Below are positions 43,942 through 53,498 of a stretch of 64,000 bases of DNA, one piece after another. The stretch's first letter is position 1; each line of letters starts with the position of its first letter. Both the position numbers and the translations under genes were made by a program. Source of the stretch: Melioribacter roseus P3M-2 (lineage in GTDB: Bacteria > Bacteroidota > Ignavibacteria > Ignavibacteriales > Melioribacteraceae); assembly GCF_000279145.1 (NCBI RefSeq), contig NC_018178.1:186001-250000 (forward strand), written 5' to 3'. The notes under the pieces are model-generated. The model did not search any database. It worked only from the letters and a program-made list of their open reading frames with translations, and had not been told where the DNA came from.

Positions 43942-43982
43942 TTAAAAAAGAAACGTCCGGAAACCGATCGGAGATCCGGACG
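43942..43982 (-). terminator. terminator of the ribosomal protein operon
   Basis: The arms CGTCCGGA (43975-43982) and TCCGGACG (43954-43961, as read on the minus strand) pair perfectly and are followed by TTTCTTTTTT. It lies 27 bases after the rplQ stop. Confidence 0.85.
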
Positions 43983-44008
43983 CGTCTAAAATTCGAAAAG
44001 GGAATCGA

Positions 44009-44581
44009 TTATTTTTCTTCTTTATTATCTTCCGATGAAGATTCTTCTTCCTTGGATTCGCTTTCTTCTTTGGCTTCGGCTTTGGGTTCCTGGCTTACTT
44101 CGGAATCTGCTTCTGTTTCCGTTTCTTCTTTTGCTTCTTCTGTTTTAACTTCTTCCGCCTTGGTTTCTTCTACCTTTGCCTTTTCTTCTTGTTTCTTTTT
44201 TGGAGCTGTTTCTTTTACAACGTCGCTATAGTCAACCAATTCGATATAAGCCAGTTCGGCGCCGTCGCCTTTGCGTTGACCCAGTTTGATTATTCTGGTA
44301 TAGCCGCCGGGTCTGTCGCCTATTTTAGGAATAATAGCTGTAAAGAGTTCCTTTACAACTTCTTTATCCTTGATATCGGCAGCCACGTATCTGCGGTTTG
44401 CAACCGAGTCGACTTTGGCTTTTGTAATAATCGGTTCGACAAAAACGCGCAACTCTTTGGCTTTTGCCAGAGTAGTTTTGATTTTTTTATGTTTCAGCAG
44501 AGAAGTAGCTAAATTTCTCAAAGTAGCCAGTCTGTGTTCCGACGTTCTTTTTAATTTTCTTCCTTTTACTCTGTGTCTCAT
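44009..44581 (-). CDS. rplQ: ribosomal protein L17 with acidic C-terminal tail
   Basis: The first 120 residues ([17 protein letters not shown] onward) are ordinary L17 of the large subunit. A further 70 residues form a low-complexity tail of Lys, Glu, Ala and Ser. This makes 190 residues against about 120 in E. coli. Such tails are seen in Bacteroidota. It is the last gene of the alpha operon. Confidence 0.95.
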   Translation of the reverse strand: MRHRVKGRKLKRTSEHRLATLRNLATSLLKHKKIKTTLAKAKELRVFVEPIITKAKVDSVANRRYVAADIKDKEVVKELFTAIIPKIGDRPGGYTRIIKLGQRKGDGAELAYIELVDYSDVVKETAPKKKQEEKAKVEETKAEEVKTEEAKEETETEADSEVSQEPKAEAKEESESKEEESSSEDNKEEK

Positions 44582-44606
44582 TATTGAACCTTCGCAGTGT
44601 TAATGA

Positions 44607-45602
44607 TTATTTTTTATCGGGTTTTTCAGACAAATATTTATCGACGTCCATACCGAAATGGAGTCCGTAGTTTTCAACAATTTCTTTCAATTCAGCCAAC
44701 GATTTGCGTCCGAAATTTCTGAAACGGAGCATTTCGTTTTCGTCGCGGCGCACTAAATCGCCTAATGTCTTTATATTGGCGGTTTTAAGACAATTATGAG
44801 ACCTTACGCTCAGTTCGAGATCGTCAACGCTGGTCGAAAGAATTTTTCTCAATCTTTCCGATTCTTCGTCTCTTTCGGCTTCTTCTTTTACTTCTTCGGG
44901 TTCGGTTTCGAAATTAATGAACATCTGAATATGGTCTCTCAAGATTTTGCCCGAAGTGGAAAGGGCTTCTTCAGGAGTAATAGAACCGTCTGTTGTAATT
45001 TCGAGAGTAAGCTTTTCGTAGTCGTTGCGTTCGCCTATACGAACGTTTTCAACGTCGTATCTTACGTTAACAATCGGCGTATAAATCGAATCGATCGGAA
45101 TTGTGCCGATAGTCATATCCGGAGTTTTTTGTTCCTGAGCGGGGACATAACCTTTGCCAATACCGAAACGAAGTTCGAGGTTTAACTGAGTGTCTTTATT
45201 TAAGTGAGCGATATGTAAATCGGGGTTAAGAATTTCAACTTCGGGACAAGCTTTTTGAATATCAGCCGCTTTGAAATTGCCTTCGCCGGTAACTGTAACT
45301 TGGCAACCGGTTGCCTTTTTATCGAGAAGTCTCATACGAACTTTTTTGAGATTCAGGATAATTTCGGTAACGTCTTCCTGAACTCCCGGAATAGTAGAGA
45401 ATTCGTGAAGGACGCCTTCTATTTTAACGGCAGTAATTGCGGCTCCCGGAAGCGAGGATAATAATACCCTTCTCAACGAATTTCCTAATGTAACGCCAAA
45501 TCCTCTCTCTAAAGGTTGAATAGTAAATCTTCCGAATGTAGCGCTTTTTGAGGATTCTTCTTGTACTACGCCATCGGGCATTTTAATTAACGGATAGCTC
45601 AT
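44607..45602 (-). CDS. rpoA: RNA polymerase alpha subunit
   Basis: The 331-residue alpha subunit nucleates RNA polymerase assembly. The N-terminal dimerisation part (FTIQPLERGFGVTLGNSLRR near 26-45) and the C-terminal DNA-binding part (SVRSHNCLKTANIKTLGDL, then FGRKSLAELKEI) are both present, with an acidic linker near 234-250. It sits between rpsD and rplQ, the classical alpha operon order. Confidence 0.97.
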   Translation of the reverse strand: MSYPLIKMPDGVVQEESSKSATFGRFTIQPLERGFGVTLGNSLRRVLLSSLPGAAITAVKIEGVLHEFSTIPGVQEDVTEIILNLKKVRMRLLDKKATGCQVTVTGEGNFKAADIQKACPEVEILNPDLHIAHLNKDTQLNLELRFGIGKGYVPAQEQKTPDMTIGTIPIDSIYTPIVNVRYDVENVRIGERNDYEKLTLEITTDGSITPEEALSTSGKILRDHIQMFINFETEPEEVKEEAERDEESERLRKILSTSVDDLELSVRSHNCLKTANIKTLGDLVRRDENEMLRFRNFGRKSLAELKEIVENYGLHFGMDVDKYLSEKPDKK

Positions 45603-45628
45603 TTAATATATCCTCTATTATTATAAAA

Positions 45629-46254
45629 TTACTTAGAATACAATTCGACAATTAATTGTTCATTGGCATTCAACGGTATATCTTCTCTTTCGGGGATGTT
45701 CATAAAAGTACCCGAGAGCGAAGCTTTGTCGACGGAAAGCCAACCGTATGCGTTATCTTTTGTTCTTCTCAACGAATCGTGAATAATATCGAGTTTTTTG
45801 CTCTTTTCTCTTACGGCTATAACGTCTCCCGGCATTAGCAAGTACGACGGAATATCGACAACTTTGCCGTTAACGGTAAAATGCCTGTGAAGCACTAATT
45901 GCCGCGCAGCTTTTCTCGAAGGCGCAAATCCGAGTCGGTAAACAACGTTGTCCAGTCGTCTTTCGAGCAGTTTTACCAGGTTGGCGCCTGTAACGCCTTT
46001 TTGTCGTGTGGCTCTGAAGAAGTAGAGCTTGAATTGCGTTTCCTGCAATCCGTAAATACGTTTAACTTTTGTTTTTCTCTCAACTGAACGCCATACTCGG
46101 AAAACTTGGATCGACGGGACAAACCGTGCTGACCCGGAATATAATTTTTCTTTTCGAGCGGACAACGCTCGGAATGGCATTTAGAACCTTTAAGAAATAA
46201 TTTTTGTCTTTCTCTTCTGCATAATTTGCAACTTGGACCAGTATATCTTGCCAT
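45629..46254 (-). CDS. rpsD: ribosomal protein S4, frameshifted
   Basis: S4 nucleates assembly of the small subunit. The N-terminal frame (from 46254, [18 protein letters not shown]) has the zinc set C9, C12, C26 and C31. It is open to LREKQK, after which the sequence switches frame. The second frame carries [16 protein letters not shown] to the natural end LIVELYSK at 45629. Adding one A within the A-runs at 46067-46076 restores a protein of about 208 residues, the normal length. Because S4 is essential, a sequence error is the likely cause. Confidence 0.9.
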
Positions 46255-46269
46255 CTAAATTTTCTCCTG

Positions 46270-46656
46270 TTATACTCTTCTACGTTTTGGTGGTCTGCAT
46301 CCGTTATGGGGAATCGGAGTAATATCCTTAATCGAAAGGATTTCCAGTCCCGCTGTATTGAGAGCCCGGATAGCGGCTTCTCTGCCTGCGCCAGGACCTT
46401 TAATTAAAACGTCGACTTTGCGCAGACCTAAGTCGTAAGCTTCTTTAGCGGCGGCTTCCGCGGTAACCTGGGCGGCAAAGGGAGTGTTTTTTCTGGAGCC
46501 TTTGAAGCCGTTTTTACCGGCAGAAGACCATGAAATTGTATTGCCGTAAATATCCGTTATAGTAACAATCACGTTGTTAAACGAAGCTTTGATGTGTGCG
46601 ACTCCGACCGAGTCAACGTGAACTTTCTTTTTAGTCTTTTTTCCTGCCTTAGCCAA
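46270..46656 (-). CDS. rpsK: ribosomal protein S11
   Basis: The 128-residue protein is S11 of the small-subunit platform. It has [15 protein letters not shown] near 22-36 and the conserved tail [19 protein letters not shown]. It lies between rpsM and rpsD. Confidence 0.97.
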   Translation of the reverse strand: MAKAGKKTKKKVHVDSVGVAHIKASFNNVIVTITDIYGNTISWSSAGKNGFKGSRKNTPFAAQVTAEAAAKEAYDLGLRKVDVLIKGPGAGREAAIRALNTAGLEILSIKDITPIPHNGCRPPKRRRV

Positions 46657-46678
46657 TTTAAATCTCCGTAATTAATTA

Positions 46679-47062
46679 TTACTTCTTAGCCGGCGCTTTT
46701 TTCTTTCCGGCTACTGTTTTTCTTTTACCTTTTCTGGTTCTTGCATTTGTTCTGGTTCTTTGTCCTCTTACGGGCAACCCGCGACGATGTCTCAGTCCGC
46801 GATAGCACCCGATATCCATCAAGCGCTTTATGTTTTGTTGGACTTCGCTTCTGAGCGCGCCTTCCACTTTATAGTCGGAAGTCATGATTGAACGAATCTT
46901 AGCGACTTCTTCCTCGGACAAATCAGCTATTTTCTTTTCGGGATCGATGCCCGCTTTAGACAAAATATCCAAAGCAGTTCTACGACCTATTCCATAAATA
47001 TAGGTTAATCCTATATATGATTTTTTTTGCTTTGGTAAATCAATTCCTGCTATACGAGCCAA
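46679..47062 (-). CDS. rpsM: ribosomal protein S13
   Basis: The 127-residue S13 of the small-subunit head shows [20 protein letters not shown] near 22-31 and [20 protein letters not shown] near 94-113. It follows rpmJ after 11 bases. Confidence 0.97.
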   Translation of the reverse strand: MARIAGIDLPKQKKSYIGLTYIYGIGRRTALDILSKAGIDPEKKIADLSEEEVAKIRSIMTSDYKVEGALRSEVQQNIKRLMDIGCYRGLRHRRGLPVRGQRTRTNARTRKGKRKTVAGKKKAPAKK

Positions 47063-47073
47063 ATCTTTTCCTC

Positions 47074-47187
47074 CTATCCTTGTCTTTGTTTATGTTTAGG
47101 ATTTTTGCAAATTACTCGAACTACGCCTTTTCTTTTAATCACCTTACAATGGTCGCACATTTTTTTTACAGATGCTCTTACCTTCAT
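47074..47187 (-). CDS. rpmJ: ribosomal protein L36
   Basis: The 37-residue protein starts [15 protein letters not shown] and keeps the zinc ligands C11, C14, C27 and H32 in the C+ form. It ends with the usual basic tail. It lies between infA and rpsM, the common bacterial place. Confidence 0.95.
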   Translation of the reverse strand: MKVRASVKKMCDHCKVIKRKGVVRVICKNPKHKQRQG

Positions 47188-47197
47188 GATTGCTCCG

Positions 47198-47416
47198 TTA
47201 TTTATATCTGTATGTTATTCTTCCTTTATTGAGATCATAAGGAGATAATTCGACTGCGACTTTATCCCCGACCAGAATTTTAATAAAATGCATTCTCATC
47301 TTACCGGAAATATGCGCAAGGATCTCGTGCCCGTTGTCAAGCTTTACCTTGAAATGAGCATTGGGCAACGTTTCCGTTACAACCCCGTCTACTTTTATCG
47401 GTCCTTGTTTTGCCAT
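47198..47416 (-). CDS. infA: translation initiation factor IF-1
   Basis: The 72-residue OB-fold protein binds the ribosomal A site during initiation. The sequence ([19 protein letters not shown], then [15 protein letters not shown] and ending GRITYRYK) is typical. It follows map by eight bases. Confidence 0.97.
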   Translation of the reverse strand: MAKQGPIKVDGVVTETLPNAHFKVKLDNGHEILAHISGKMRMHFIKILVGDKVAVELSPYDLNKGRITYRYK

Positions 47417-47424
47417 TTTTTATT

Positions 47425-48186
47425 TCAGCATTTTGTTAATATTTCCGGTTTCCCGTCTATTATTGCAATGGTATGCTCAAAATGAGCCGACGGTTTACCA
47501 TCCATTGTTTTGACTGTCCATCCGTCTTCATCCACAAAGACTTTGTGAGTTCCTAAATTAATCATCGGTTCGATTGCCAGCGTCATTCCGTTTTTCAAAA
47601 GAGAGCCGCTTCCCTTTTTGCCGTAATTGGGAATTTGCGGGTCTTCGTGCAAATGTTTTCCGACGCCGTGACCGCATAAATCGCGCACTACCGAGTAACC
47701 AAAGCTTTCCACGTACGACTGTACTGCATACCCGATATCGCCTATTCTGTTTCCGGGACGCGCTTCTTCAATGGCCAGATAGAGCGACTTTTCGGTTACT
47801 TCCATCAACTTTTTCTTTTCGTCGGATATATTTCCGACTGCCACGGTCAAAGCTGCGTCGCCGTAGAAGCCGTTCTTTTCGACGCCTACGTCGATCGAAA
47901 TAATTTCGCCTTCATTAAGAACTCTGTTGCCCGGAATTCCGTGAACAACCTCGTCATCAACCGAAGAACAAATTGAGCCGGGAAAATCGAACGACCCGAC
48001 CTGCGAATAACCTTTGAATGCCGCGCGGGCATTATTGCTGAGTATATAATCCTCAGCCATTCTATCGAGCTCGAGCGTTGTAACGCCCGGTTTAATATAA
48101 TTTTTCAGTAATTGAAGAACTTCAGCAACAATCTGACAACTTTCTCTTATATAATCAATTTCTTTTTTAGTCTTAATTAAAATCAC
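47425..48186 (-). CDS. map: methionine aminopeptidase type I
   Basis: The 253-residue enzyme removes initiator methionine. Metal-binding segments are visible: ISIDVGVEKNGFYGDAA near 94-110 (two Asp), CGHGVGKHLHEDPQIPNYG near 166-184 (His), MTLAIEPMI near 196-204 (Glu) and HFEHTIAI near 234. It follows secY by 19 bases; the adk gene found between them in many bacteria is missing here. Confidence 0.96.
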   Translation of the reverse strand: MILIKTKKEIDYIRESCQIVAEVLQLLKNYIKPGVTTLELDRMAEDYILSNNARAAFKGYSQVGSFDFPGSICSSVDDEVVHGIPGNRVLNEGEIISIDVGVEKNGFYGDAALTVAVGNISDEKKKLMEVTEKSLYLAIEEARPGNRIGDIGYAVQSYVESFGYSVVRDLCGHGVGKHLHEDPQIPNYGKKGSGSLLKNGMTLAIEPMINLGTHKVFVDEDGWTVKTMDGKPSAHFEHTIAIIDGKPEILTKC

Positions 48187-48205
48187 AATTCGCTACAATA
48201 ATATA

Positions 48206-49543
48206 TTAAAATCTTCTGCCTCTTATCTTACCCGACTTCATGAATCCGTCGTAATGGCGCATCAAGAGGTGCGACTCGATTTGTTGAAGAGTGTCGAGCG
48301 CAACTCCTACGATAATCAACAAACTGGTTCCGCCGAAAAATTGAGCAAAGCTACCCGAAACGCCAAACCTCGAAACGAATGCCGGTAAAATTGCTACGAT
48401 TGCCAAAAAGATAGAACCAGGTAAAGTTATTTTTGTTAATATGTTGTCAATAAATTCTGCGGTTTGTTTACCCGGACGAATACCCGGTATAAATCCGCCC
48501 TGTTTTTTCATGTTTTCTGCCACTTCCTGCGGATTAAAGGCTATTGCCGTATAAAAGTATGTAAAGAAAACAATCATCACAGCATATATAAAAGAGTACG
48601 TAAACGATTCGTAATTAAAATAACCGGCTATAGACGCAATAAACTCGTTATTAGGGAAGAACGAGAAGAGAGTGCTCGGAATAAACATAATCGACTGAGC
48701 AAAAATAATCGGCATCACGCCAGCAGTGTTCACTCTCAAAGGAATATATTGAGTAACTCCTCCGTAAACTTTTCTTCCGACTACTCTTTTGGCATATTGA
48801 ACGGGAATTCGTCTTGTTCCCTGAGTTACGAGAACAACGCCGGCAATTACTAAAACCATAAACGCAAGTATCACTATCTCAATTACGAGATTACGTTGAC
48901 CTGCTGCCAACAATCTGTATTCGTCAAGTATAGCATAAGGAAAGCGATCGATAATTCCGATAAAAATAATAAGAGAGATGCCGTTGCCTATGCCTTTGTC
49001 GGTAATTTGTTCGCCGAGCCACATAATAAAAACAGTGCCTGCGACAAGGAATACTATTGTAGAGAAAGTCCAGCCGATGCCTCTTATTTCTTCGGGCACA
49101 ACCGGCGAACCGTTATAGTTCATATTGAGAAGATGAATAGTAACGCCCCATGCCTGGAAAGCCGAAATGATTACAGTTCCGTAACGCGTCCACTGCGTAA
49201 TTTTCTTTCTGCCTTCTTCGCCTTCGCGTTGGAGCTTTTGAATATAGGGCACTACCGCTCCCGCCAGCTGAAGTATAATCGAAGCGGAAATATAGGGCAT
49301 TATCCCCAGAGCGAAAAGGGCTGCGTTACTGAACGCTCCGCCAACGAACAGATCGTAAAGACCGAACAGATTGTCCGAAGTCGAATTCGACATAGCCGAG
49401 CTGAGCAAATGCGAGTCGATTCCCGGCAATGTTACGTGAGCGCCTATTCTTACAATCACAAGCAGGGCTAAAGTATAAAGGATCCTTTGCCTCAGCTCGT
49501 GAATCTTAAATATGTTCCGGAATGTTTCTTGAAAAGTTGCCAT
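48206..49543 (-). CDS. secY: preprotein translocase subunit SecY
   Basis: The 445-residue protein has ten membrane segments and forms the protein-export channel. LRQRILYTLALLVIVRIGAH starts the first helix, and ADNMKKQGGFIPGIRPGK-like residues near 340-360 (ENMKKQGGFIPGIRPGKQT) form the ribosome/SecA-facing loop. It ends MKSGKIRGRRF. It overlaps the rplO stop by one base. Confidence 0.97.
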   Translation of the reverse strand: MATFQETFRNIFKIHELRQRILYTLALLVIVRIGAHVTLPGIDSHLLSSAMSNSTSDNLFGLYDLFVGGAFSNAALFALGIMPYISASIILQLAGAVVPYIQKLQREGEEGRKKITQWTRYGTVIISAFQAWGVTIHLLNMNYNGSPVVPEEIRGIGWTFSTIVFLVAGTVFIMWLGEQITDKGIGNGISLIIFIGIIDRFPYAILDEYRLLAAGQRNLVIEIVILAFMVLVIAGVVLVTQGTRRIPVQYAKRVVGRKVYGGVTQYIPLRVNTAGVMPIIFAQSIMFIPSTLFSFFPNNEFIASIAGYFNYESFTYSFIYAVMIVFFTYFYTAIAFNPQEVAENMKKQGGFIPGIRPGKQTAEFIDNILTKITLPGSIFLAIVAILPAFVSRFGVSGSFAQFFGGTSLLIIVGVALDTLQQIESHLLMRHYDGFMKSGKIRGRRF

Positions 49544-50007
49544 TAAGCTTTAATCTCTTTTATGGTTCCACCGACTGATTCAATTTTTTGTTTAGCAGAA
49601 GCGCTGAATGCATGCGCTTCGATAGTAATTTGGGATTTAATTTCTCCGCTGCCCAAAATTTTATAAGGAGCAGCTGCTTTAGAAATCAAACCGTTCTGAT
49701 ATAAAACCGCTGACGTAATTACATCTTCGGTTATCTTTTTATCGTCGACTAACTTTTGAATACGGTCGAGATTAATAACCTGATAGGTTACTTTAAAAGG
49801 ACTTTTGAAACCGCGTTTGGGCACTCTGCGTTGCAAAGGCATCTGACCGCCTTCAAACCATACTTTATACTTAGCGCCCGATCTAGAACGTTGGCCGTTC
49901 ATACCGCGCGTAGCAGTGCCGCCGTGACCGCTGCCTTCGCCTCTCCCGATTCTTTTTTCTTTCTTGTTTGAACCTTTTGCAGGTTTTAAATTACTTAAAA
50001 TATCCAT
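49543..50007 (-). CDS. rplO: ribosomal protein L15
   Basis: The 154-residue L15 of the large subunit begins MDILSNLKPAKGSNKKEKRI, with the glycine-rich segment GSGHGGTATRGMNGQRSRSG and RVPKRGFKSPF. It lies between rpmD and secY in spc-operon order. Confidence 0.96.
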   Translation of the reverse strand: MDILSNLKPAKGSNKKEKRIGRGEGSGHGGTATRGMNGQRSRSGAKYKVWFEGGQMPLQRRVPKRGFKSPFKVTYQVINLDRIQKLVDDKKITEDVITSAVLYQNGLISKAAAPYKILGSGEIKSQITIEAHAFSASAKQKIESVGGTIKEIKA

Positions 50008-50018
50008 GTATCACCCTG

Positions 50019-50207
50019 TTAATCTTCTATTTCTTCTACTTTTACTAAATGCGATACTTTTCTAACCATTCCTCTTATCTGAGGAGTATCGTTATGAATA
50101 ACCTGATAGTTAGGTCTTCCCAAACCGAGAGCTTCAATAGTAAGCTTTTGCGGTTTCGGGCGATCGATGATGCTGCGTGTTTGTGTTATTTTTAATTTCT
50201 TAGCCAT
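50019..50207 (-). CDS. rpmD: ribosomal protein L30
   Basis: The 62-residue protein has the L30 core KLKITQTRSIIDRPKPQK and LGLGRPNYQVIHNDTPQIRG. It fills the usual place between rpsE and rplO. Confidence 0.95.
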   Translation of the reverse strand: MAKKLKITQTRSIIDRPKPQKLTIEALGLGRPNYQVIHNDTPQIRGMVRKVSHLVKVEEIED

Positions 50208-50214
50208 TTCTACC

Positions 50215-50730
50215 TCACTCTGCGCTGAATAACTCGTTAAGTTTCATACCTCTTTTGTAAGCTACGGAGCGTGCGTCCCATAAATTCAACAAAGCATCCA
50301 GAGTAGCTTTGACCTGATTATGCGGGTTCGACGAGCCGAGCGATTTTGTCAATACGTCCTGAACGCCTGCAGCTTCGAGCACAGCTCTAACGCCGCCGCC
50401 TGCAATCAAGCCCGTACCCGGGGATGCGGGTTTAATGAGAACTTTGCCTGCTCCGAATTTACCTATAATTTCATGAGGCACTGTGCCTTTAATAACCGGC
50501 ACTTTATATACGTTTTTCTTGGCATCGTCAATGCCTTTGGAAATAGCATCGGTAACTTCATTAGCTTTGCCCAGGCCCACTCCAACATGACCATTACCGT
50601 CGCCTACAACTACGATAGCATTAAAGCTGAAACGGCGACCGCCTTTAACGACCTTGGCAACCCTGTTAATATGAACTATTTTTTCCTTTAAGTTTTCCAG
50701 TCCGCTAACTTTTTTCGATTTGAAGTTCAA
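50215..50730 (-). CDS. rpsE: ribosomal protein S5
   Basis: The 171-residue S5 shows the double-stranded RNA-binding start [20 protein letters not shown] near 17-36 and [17 protein letters not shown] near 48-64. Upstream lies a tRNA-Gln gene rather than rplR directly. Confidence 0.96.
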   Translation of the reverse strand: MNFKSKKVSGLENLKEKIVHINRVAKVVKGGRRFSFNAIVVVGDGNGHVGVGLGKANEVTDAISKGIDDAKKNVYKVPVIKGTVPHEIIGKFGAGKVLIKPASPGTGLIAGGGVRAVLEAAGVQDVLTKSLGSSNPHNQVKATLDALLNLWDARSVAYKRGMKLNELFSAE

Positions 50731-50762
50731 TTTTCACTCCTTTTGTATTACCTTATTTATAG

Positions 50763-50833
50763 CTGCCGGAGGAGGATTCGAACCTCCACATACGGCTCCA
50801 AAGGCCGCTGTCCTACCATTAGACGATCCGGCA
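50763..50833 (-). tRNA. tRNA-Gln (TTG)
   Basis: The 71-base cloverleaf has acceptor TGCCGGA/TCCGGCA, the anticodon loop CTTTGGA with TTG, the T-loop TTCGAAT and discriminator G. CCA is not encoded. The weak first pair and G73 fit glutamine identity. It lies six bases after the rplR stop and 32 bases before rpsE, on the same strand, so it must be cut out of the ribosomal protein transcript or have its own promoter. Confidence 0.95.
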
Positions 50834-50839
50834 ATCCCT

Positions 50840-51205
50840 TTAGAATTTCAATCCGCCTTCGCGTGCGCCTTCTGCAACCGCTTTTACTTTTCCGTGATAG
50901 GGATAGCCGTTTCGGTCAAATATCGCTGCAGTAATACCCTTTTCGGTTGCAATCTTAGCAAGTAACTTACCGACAATTCTACCTTTTTCAACCTTTCCTT
51001 TAACCCCTTTCAATTCCTCGGCAATCTCCTTCGAGAGCGTAGAAGCTGCAGCTAATGTGGCGCCTGTAGTGTCGTCGATCAATTGAGCATATATATGATT
51101 GAGACTCTTAAATACGCTCAAACGAGGACGTTCAGGAGTTCCATGTATTTTCTTTCTGATTCTTACGCGTTTTCTTAATCTTCTTGTAGTGTCTTTTAAA
51201 AACAT
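50840..51205 (-). CDS. rplR: ribosomal protein L18
   Basis: The 121-residue 5S-rRNA-binding L18 shows [20 protein letters not shown] near 16-35 and ends [18 protein letters not shown]. It is separated from rpsE by the tRNA-Gln gene. Confidence 0.96.
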   Translation of the reverse strand: MFLKDTTRRLRKRVRIRKKIHGTPERPRLSVFKSLNHIYAQLIDDTTGATLAAASTLSKEIAEELKGVKGKVEKGRIVGKLLAKIATEKGITAAIFDRNGYPYHGKVKAVAEGAREGGLKF

Positions 51206-51223
51206 TTTTCACATTCTCCCTAA

Positions 51224-51760
51224 TTATTTGCCGGCTGTCTTGCCTGCTTTTCTAATAATAACTTCGTTAGAATATTTAATTCCTTTGCCTTTGTACGGTT
51301 CGGGTTTCCTGAAAGACCGTATCTTAGCCGCTACGAGCCCGACAAGTTCTTTATCGCTTCCCGATATTTTCAACTGGTTAGGAGTTACGACTTCTACTTT
51401 AATTCCTTCGGGAGGAATAAAAAAGATCGGGTGCGAATAGCCGATGGTCAATAAGACTCCGTTGCCTTTTGCCTCGGCGCGATAACCCACGCCTACGATA
51501 TCGAGCGTTTTTGAAAATCCTTCGGTAACTCCGACGACCATATTATTTATTAACGACCTGGTAAGACCGTGAAGCGCTCTGTTTTGTTTCTCGTCGTTGG
51601 GTCGTGTGACTATAATTTCTTCTTTAGTAACTTCGACATTAATATTCGGATGAATCTCCATCTGGAGTTCGCCGAGTTTGCCTTTTACTTTCAACAAATT
51701 ACCGTCTTTTGTTACGGTAACGTCTTTGATTGGAATCGGTTTTTTGCCTATTCGTGACAC
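51224..51760 (-). CDS. rplF: ribosomal protein L6
   Basis: The 178-residue L6 begins VSRIGKKPIPI and ends with the usual PEPYKGKGIKYSNEVIIRKA segment. The GTG at 51760, seven bases after GAGAGG, is preferred to an in-frame TTG at 51775 because the family starts with M-S-R-I-G-K. Confidence 0.95.
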   Translation of the reverse strand: MSRIGKKPIPIKDVTVTKDGNLLKVKGKLGELQMEIHPNINVEVTKEEIIVTRPNDEKQNRALHGLTRSLINNMVVGVTEGFSKTLDIVGVGYRAEAKGNGVLLTIGYSHPIFFIPPEGIKVEVVTPNQLKISGSDKELVGLVAAKIRSFRKPEPYKGKGIKYSNEVIIRKAGKTAGK

Positions 51761-51778
51761 TTTTAGACCTCTCAATTA

Positions 51779-52174
51779 TTACCAAACTTGGCAGATTACT
51801 TCTCCGCCCACTGATTCTTTGCGTGCTTGTTTATCCGTCATTAAACCTTTTGACGTCGATATAATCGATATTCCCAGTCCGTTGAGGACTTTCGGGATTT
51901 CGTCTTTTCCTGCATAGATACGAAGACCCGGTTTGCTGACTTTCTTTAAGCCGGTTATTGAAGGAATTCCGTTTACATACTGAAGATGAATTCTCAATAT
52001 GTTCTGTTTATTATCTTCGATCACATTATAATCTTTGATATAGTTGTTTGTTTTTAGAATTTCAGCCAGTCCTTCTTTCATTTTAGACGAAGGAATATCG
52101 ACGTACTTTTTTCTGGCTTTAATTGCATTTCGTATTCTTGTTAAAAAATCTGCAATCGGGTCGGTTGTCAACAT
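51779..52174 (-). CDS. rpsH: ribosomal protein S8
   Basis: The 131-residue S8 begins [20 protein letters not shown] and ends with the S-T-S-x-G-L-M and GGEVICQVW segments. It lies between rpsN and rplF. Confidence 0.97.
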   Translation of the reverse strand: MLTTDPIADFLTRIRNAIKARKKYVDIPSSKMKEGLAEILKTNNYIKDYNVIEDNKQNILRIHLQYVNGIPSITGLKKVSKPGLRIYAGKDEIPKVLNGLGISIISTSKGLMTDKQARKESVGGEVICQVW

Positions 52175-52192
52175 TACTTTATTCTCCTTCTA

Positions 52193-52462
52193 TTACCAAC
52201 TTGATTTCTTTAAACCGGGAATTTCGCCTCTTAGAGCCATTTCCCTGAGTACGAGACGGGAAATTCCGAATTTTCTGTAATAACCTCTGGGACGACCGCT
52301 GATCAAGCAGCGGTTATGAGCTCTGGTTGGAGCCGAATTACGGGGCAACAATTGCAATCCCTCGTAATCGCCTTTTTCTTTCAATTCTTTTCTCTTTTGA
52401 GCGTATTTTTCTCTTAATTTTGCTCTTTTTACTTCGCGAGCCAATAAGCTTTTTCTTGCCAT
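52193..52462 (-). CDS. rpsN: ribosomal protein S14 (zinc-free form)
   Basis: The 89-residue protein has [20 protein letters not shown] and ends LKKSSW. It has only one Cys, so it is the C-minus, zinc-free type, unlike the zinc-type S4 and L36 in this window. Confidence 0.96.
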   Translation of the reverse strand: MARKSLLAREVKRAKLREKYAQKRKELKEKGDYEGLQLLPRNSAPTRAHNRCLISGRPRGYYRKFGISRLVLREMALRGEIPGLKKSSW

Positions 52463-52471
52463 GATTTCCCT

Positions 52472-53116
52472 TTAATTATTTTCCTTTTTTCTAAACGGCA
52501 TTCCGAATGCACTCAGCAATTCGTAAGCTTCTTTATCAGTTTTGGCAGTTGTAACAAACGTAATATCCATTCCCAAAACCCTGTTGACTTTATCGATATT
52601 AATTTCGGGAAAGATTATTTGTTCTTTAATCCCGAGAGTGTAGTTGCCTCTTCCGTCAAAGGATTTATCGGAGATACCTCTGAAGTCCCTTACGCGCGGA
52701 AGAGCAATCGTAATCAATCTGTCGAGGAATTCGTACATCATTTCTCTGCGCAGAGTAACCTTTGCGCCGATTTTCATGCCTTCTCTAAGCTTGAAATTCG
52801 AAATCGACTTTTTGGCGGTTCTTATCGAAGCTTTCTGACCGGTAATTGTTTCGAGGTCTTTAACGGCTTCGTCAAGAATTTTGGGATCCTGAACAGCCTG
52901 GCCGACGCCCATATTGACAACAATCTTAGCCAGACGCGGAACCTGCATAAAATTCTTATAGCCGAACTGCTCCATCAATTTCGGCGCAATTTCTTTATTG
53001 TATTTTTCTTTTAAGCGAGCCGGAATTTTTTCTTCAACAACGGTTTCCTTTTCGACACCGGCTTTTGCAGTTTTTTTAGCTGCTTTTTCCTGTTTTTCTG
53101 TTTTTTGTTTTGCCAT
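52472..53116 (-). CDS. rplE: ribosomal protein L5 with charged N-terminal extension
   Basis: The 5S-binding L5 starts normally near [20 protein letters not shown], preceded here by about 33 Lys/Glu/Ala-rich residues. The ATG at 53116 (MAKQKTEKQ) is chosen; a TTG four codons earlier is possible. The core segments [19 protein letters not shown] and [18 protein letters not shown] are standard. Total length is 214 against about 180 in E. coli. Confidence 0.95.
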   Translation of the reverse strand: MAKQKTEKQEKAAKKTAKAGVEKETVVEEKIPARLKEKYNKEIAPKLMEQFGYKNFMQVPRLAKIVVNMGVGQAVQDPKILDEAVKDLETITGQKASIRTAKKSISNFKLREGMKIGAKVTLRREMMYEFLDRLITIALPRVRDFRGISDKSFDGRGNYTLGIKEQIIFPEINIDKVNRVLGMDITFVTTAKTDKEAYELLSAFGMPFRKKENN

Positions 53117-53158
53117 CTTAAATATCAATCCTTTTTGACGTTTTACTTTCCGAGATAA

Positions 53159-53485
53159 TTATCCGAGCATTTCGCCGCTTTTTTTGCTAATTCTAACGCT
53201 TTTTTTCTTGCCTGTTTTTTCGTCGATTATAATTTTAGCGCCAATACGCGACGGTTCGTTTGTTTTAGGGTCTAGAATCATTACGTTCGAAGCGTCAATT
53301 GCAGCTTCTTTTTCAATAATTCCGCCCTGAGGATTTTTCTGAGAAGGCTTGGCATGTCTTTTACGCAAGTTGACACCTTCTACGATTACCCGATTTTTAG
53401 CGGGAAAAACTTTCAATATTTTACCGGTTTTTCCTTTATAGTTACCGGCTATTACGATTACATTGTCATTTTTTTTCAGTTTCAT
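53159..53485 (-). CDS. rplX: ribosomal protein L24
   Basis: The 108-residue L24 has the KOW motif [20 protein letters not shown] near 4-23 and [20 protein letters not shown]. It lies between rplN and rplE. Confidence 0.96.
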   Translation of the reverse strand: MKLKKNDNVIVIAGNYKGKTGKILKVFPAKNRVIVEGVNLRKRHAKPSQKNPQGGIIEKEAAIDASNVMILDPKTNEPSRIGAKIIIDEKTGKKKSVRISKKSGEMLG

Positions 53486-53498
53486 AGTATCTATCCTC

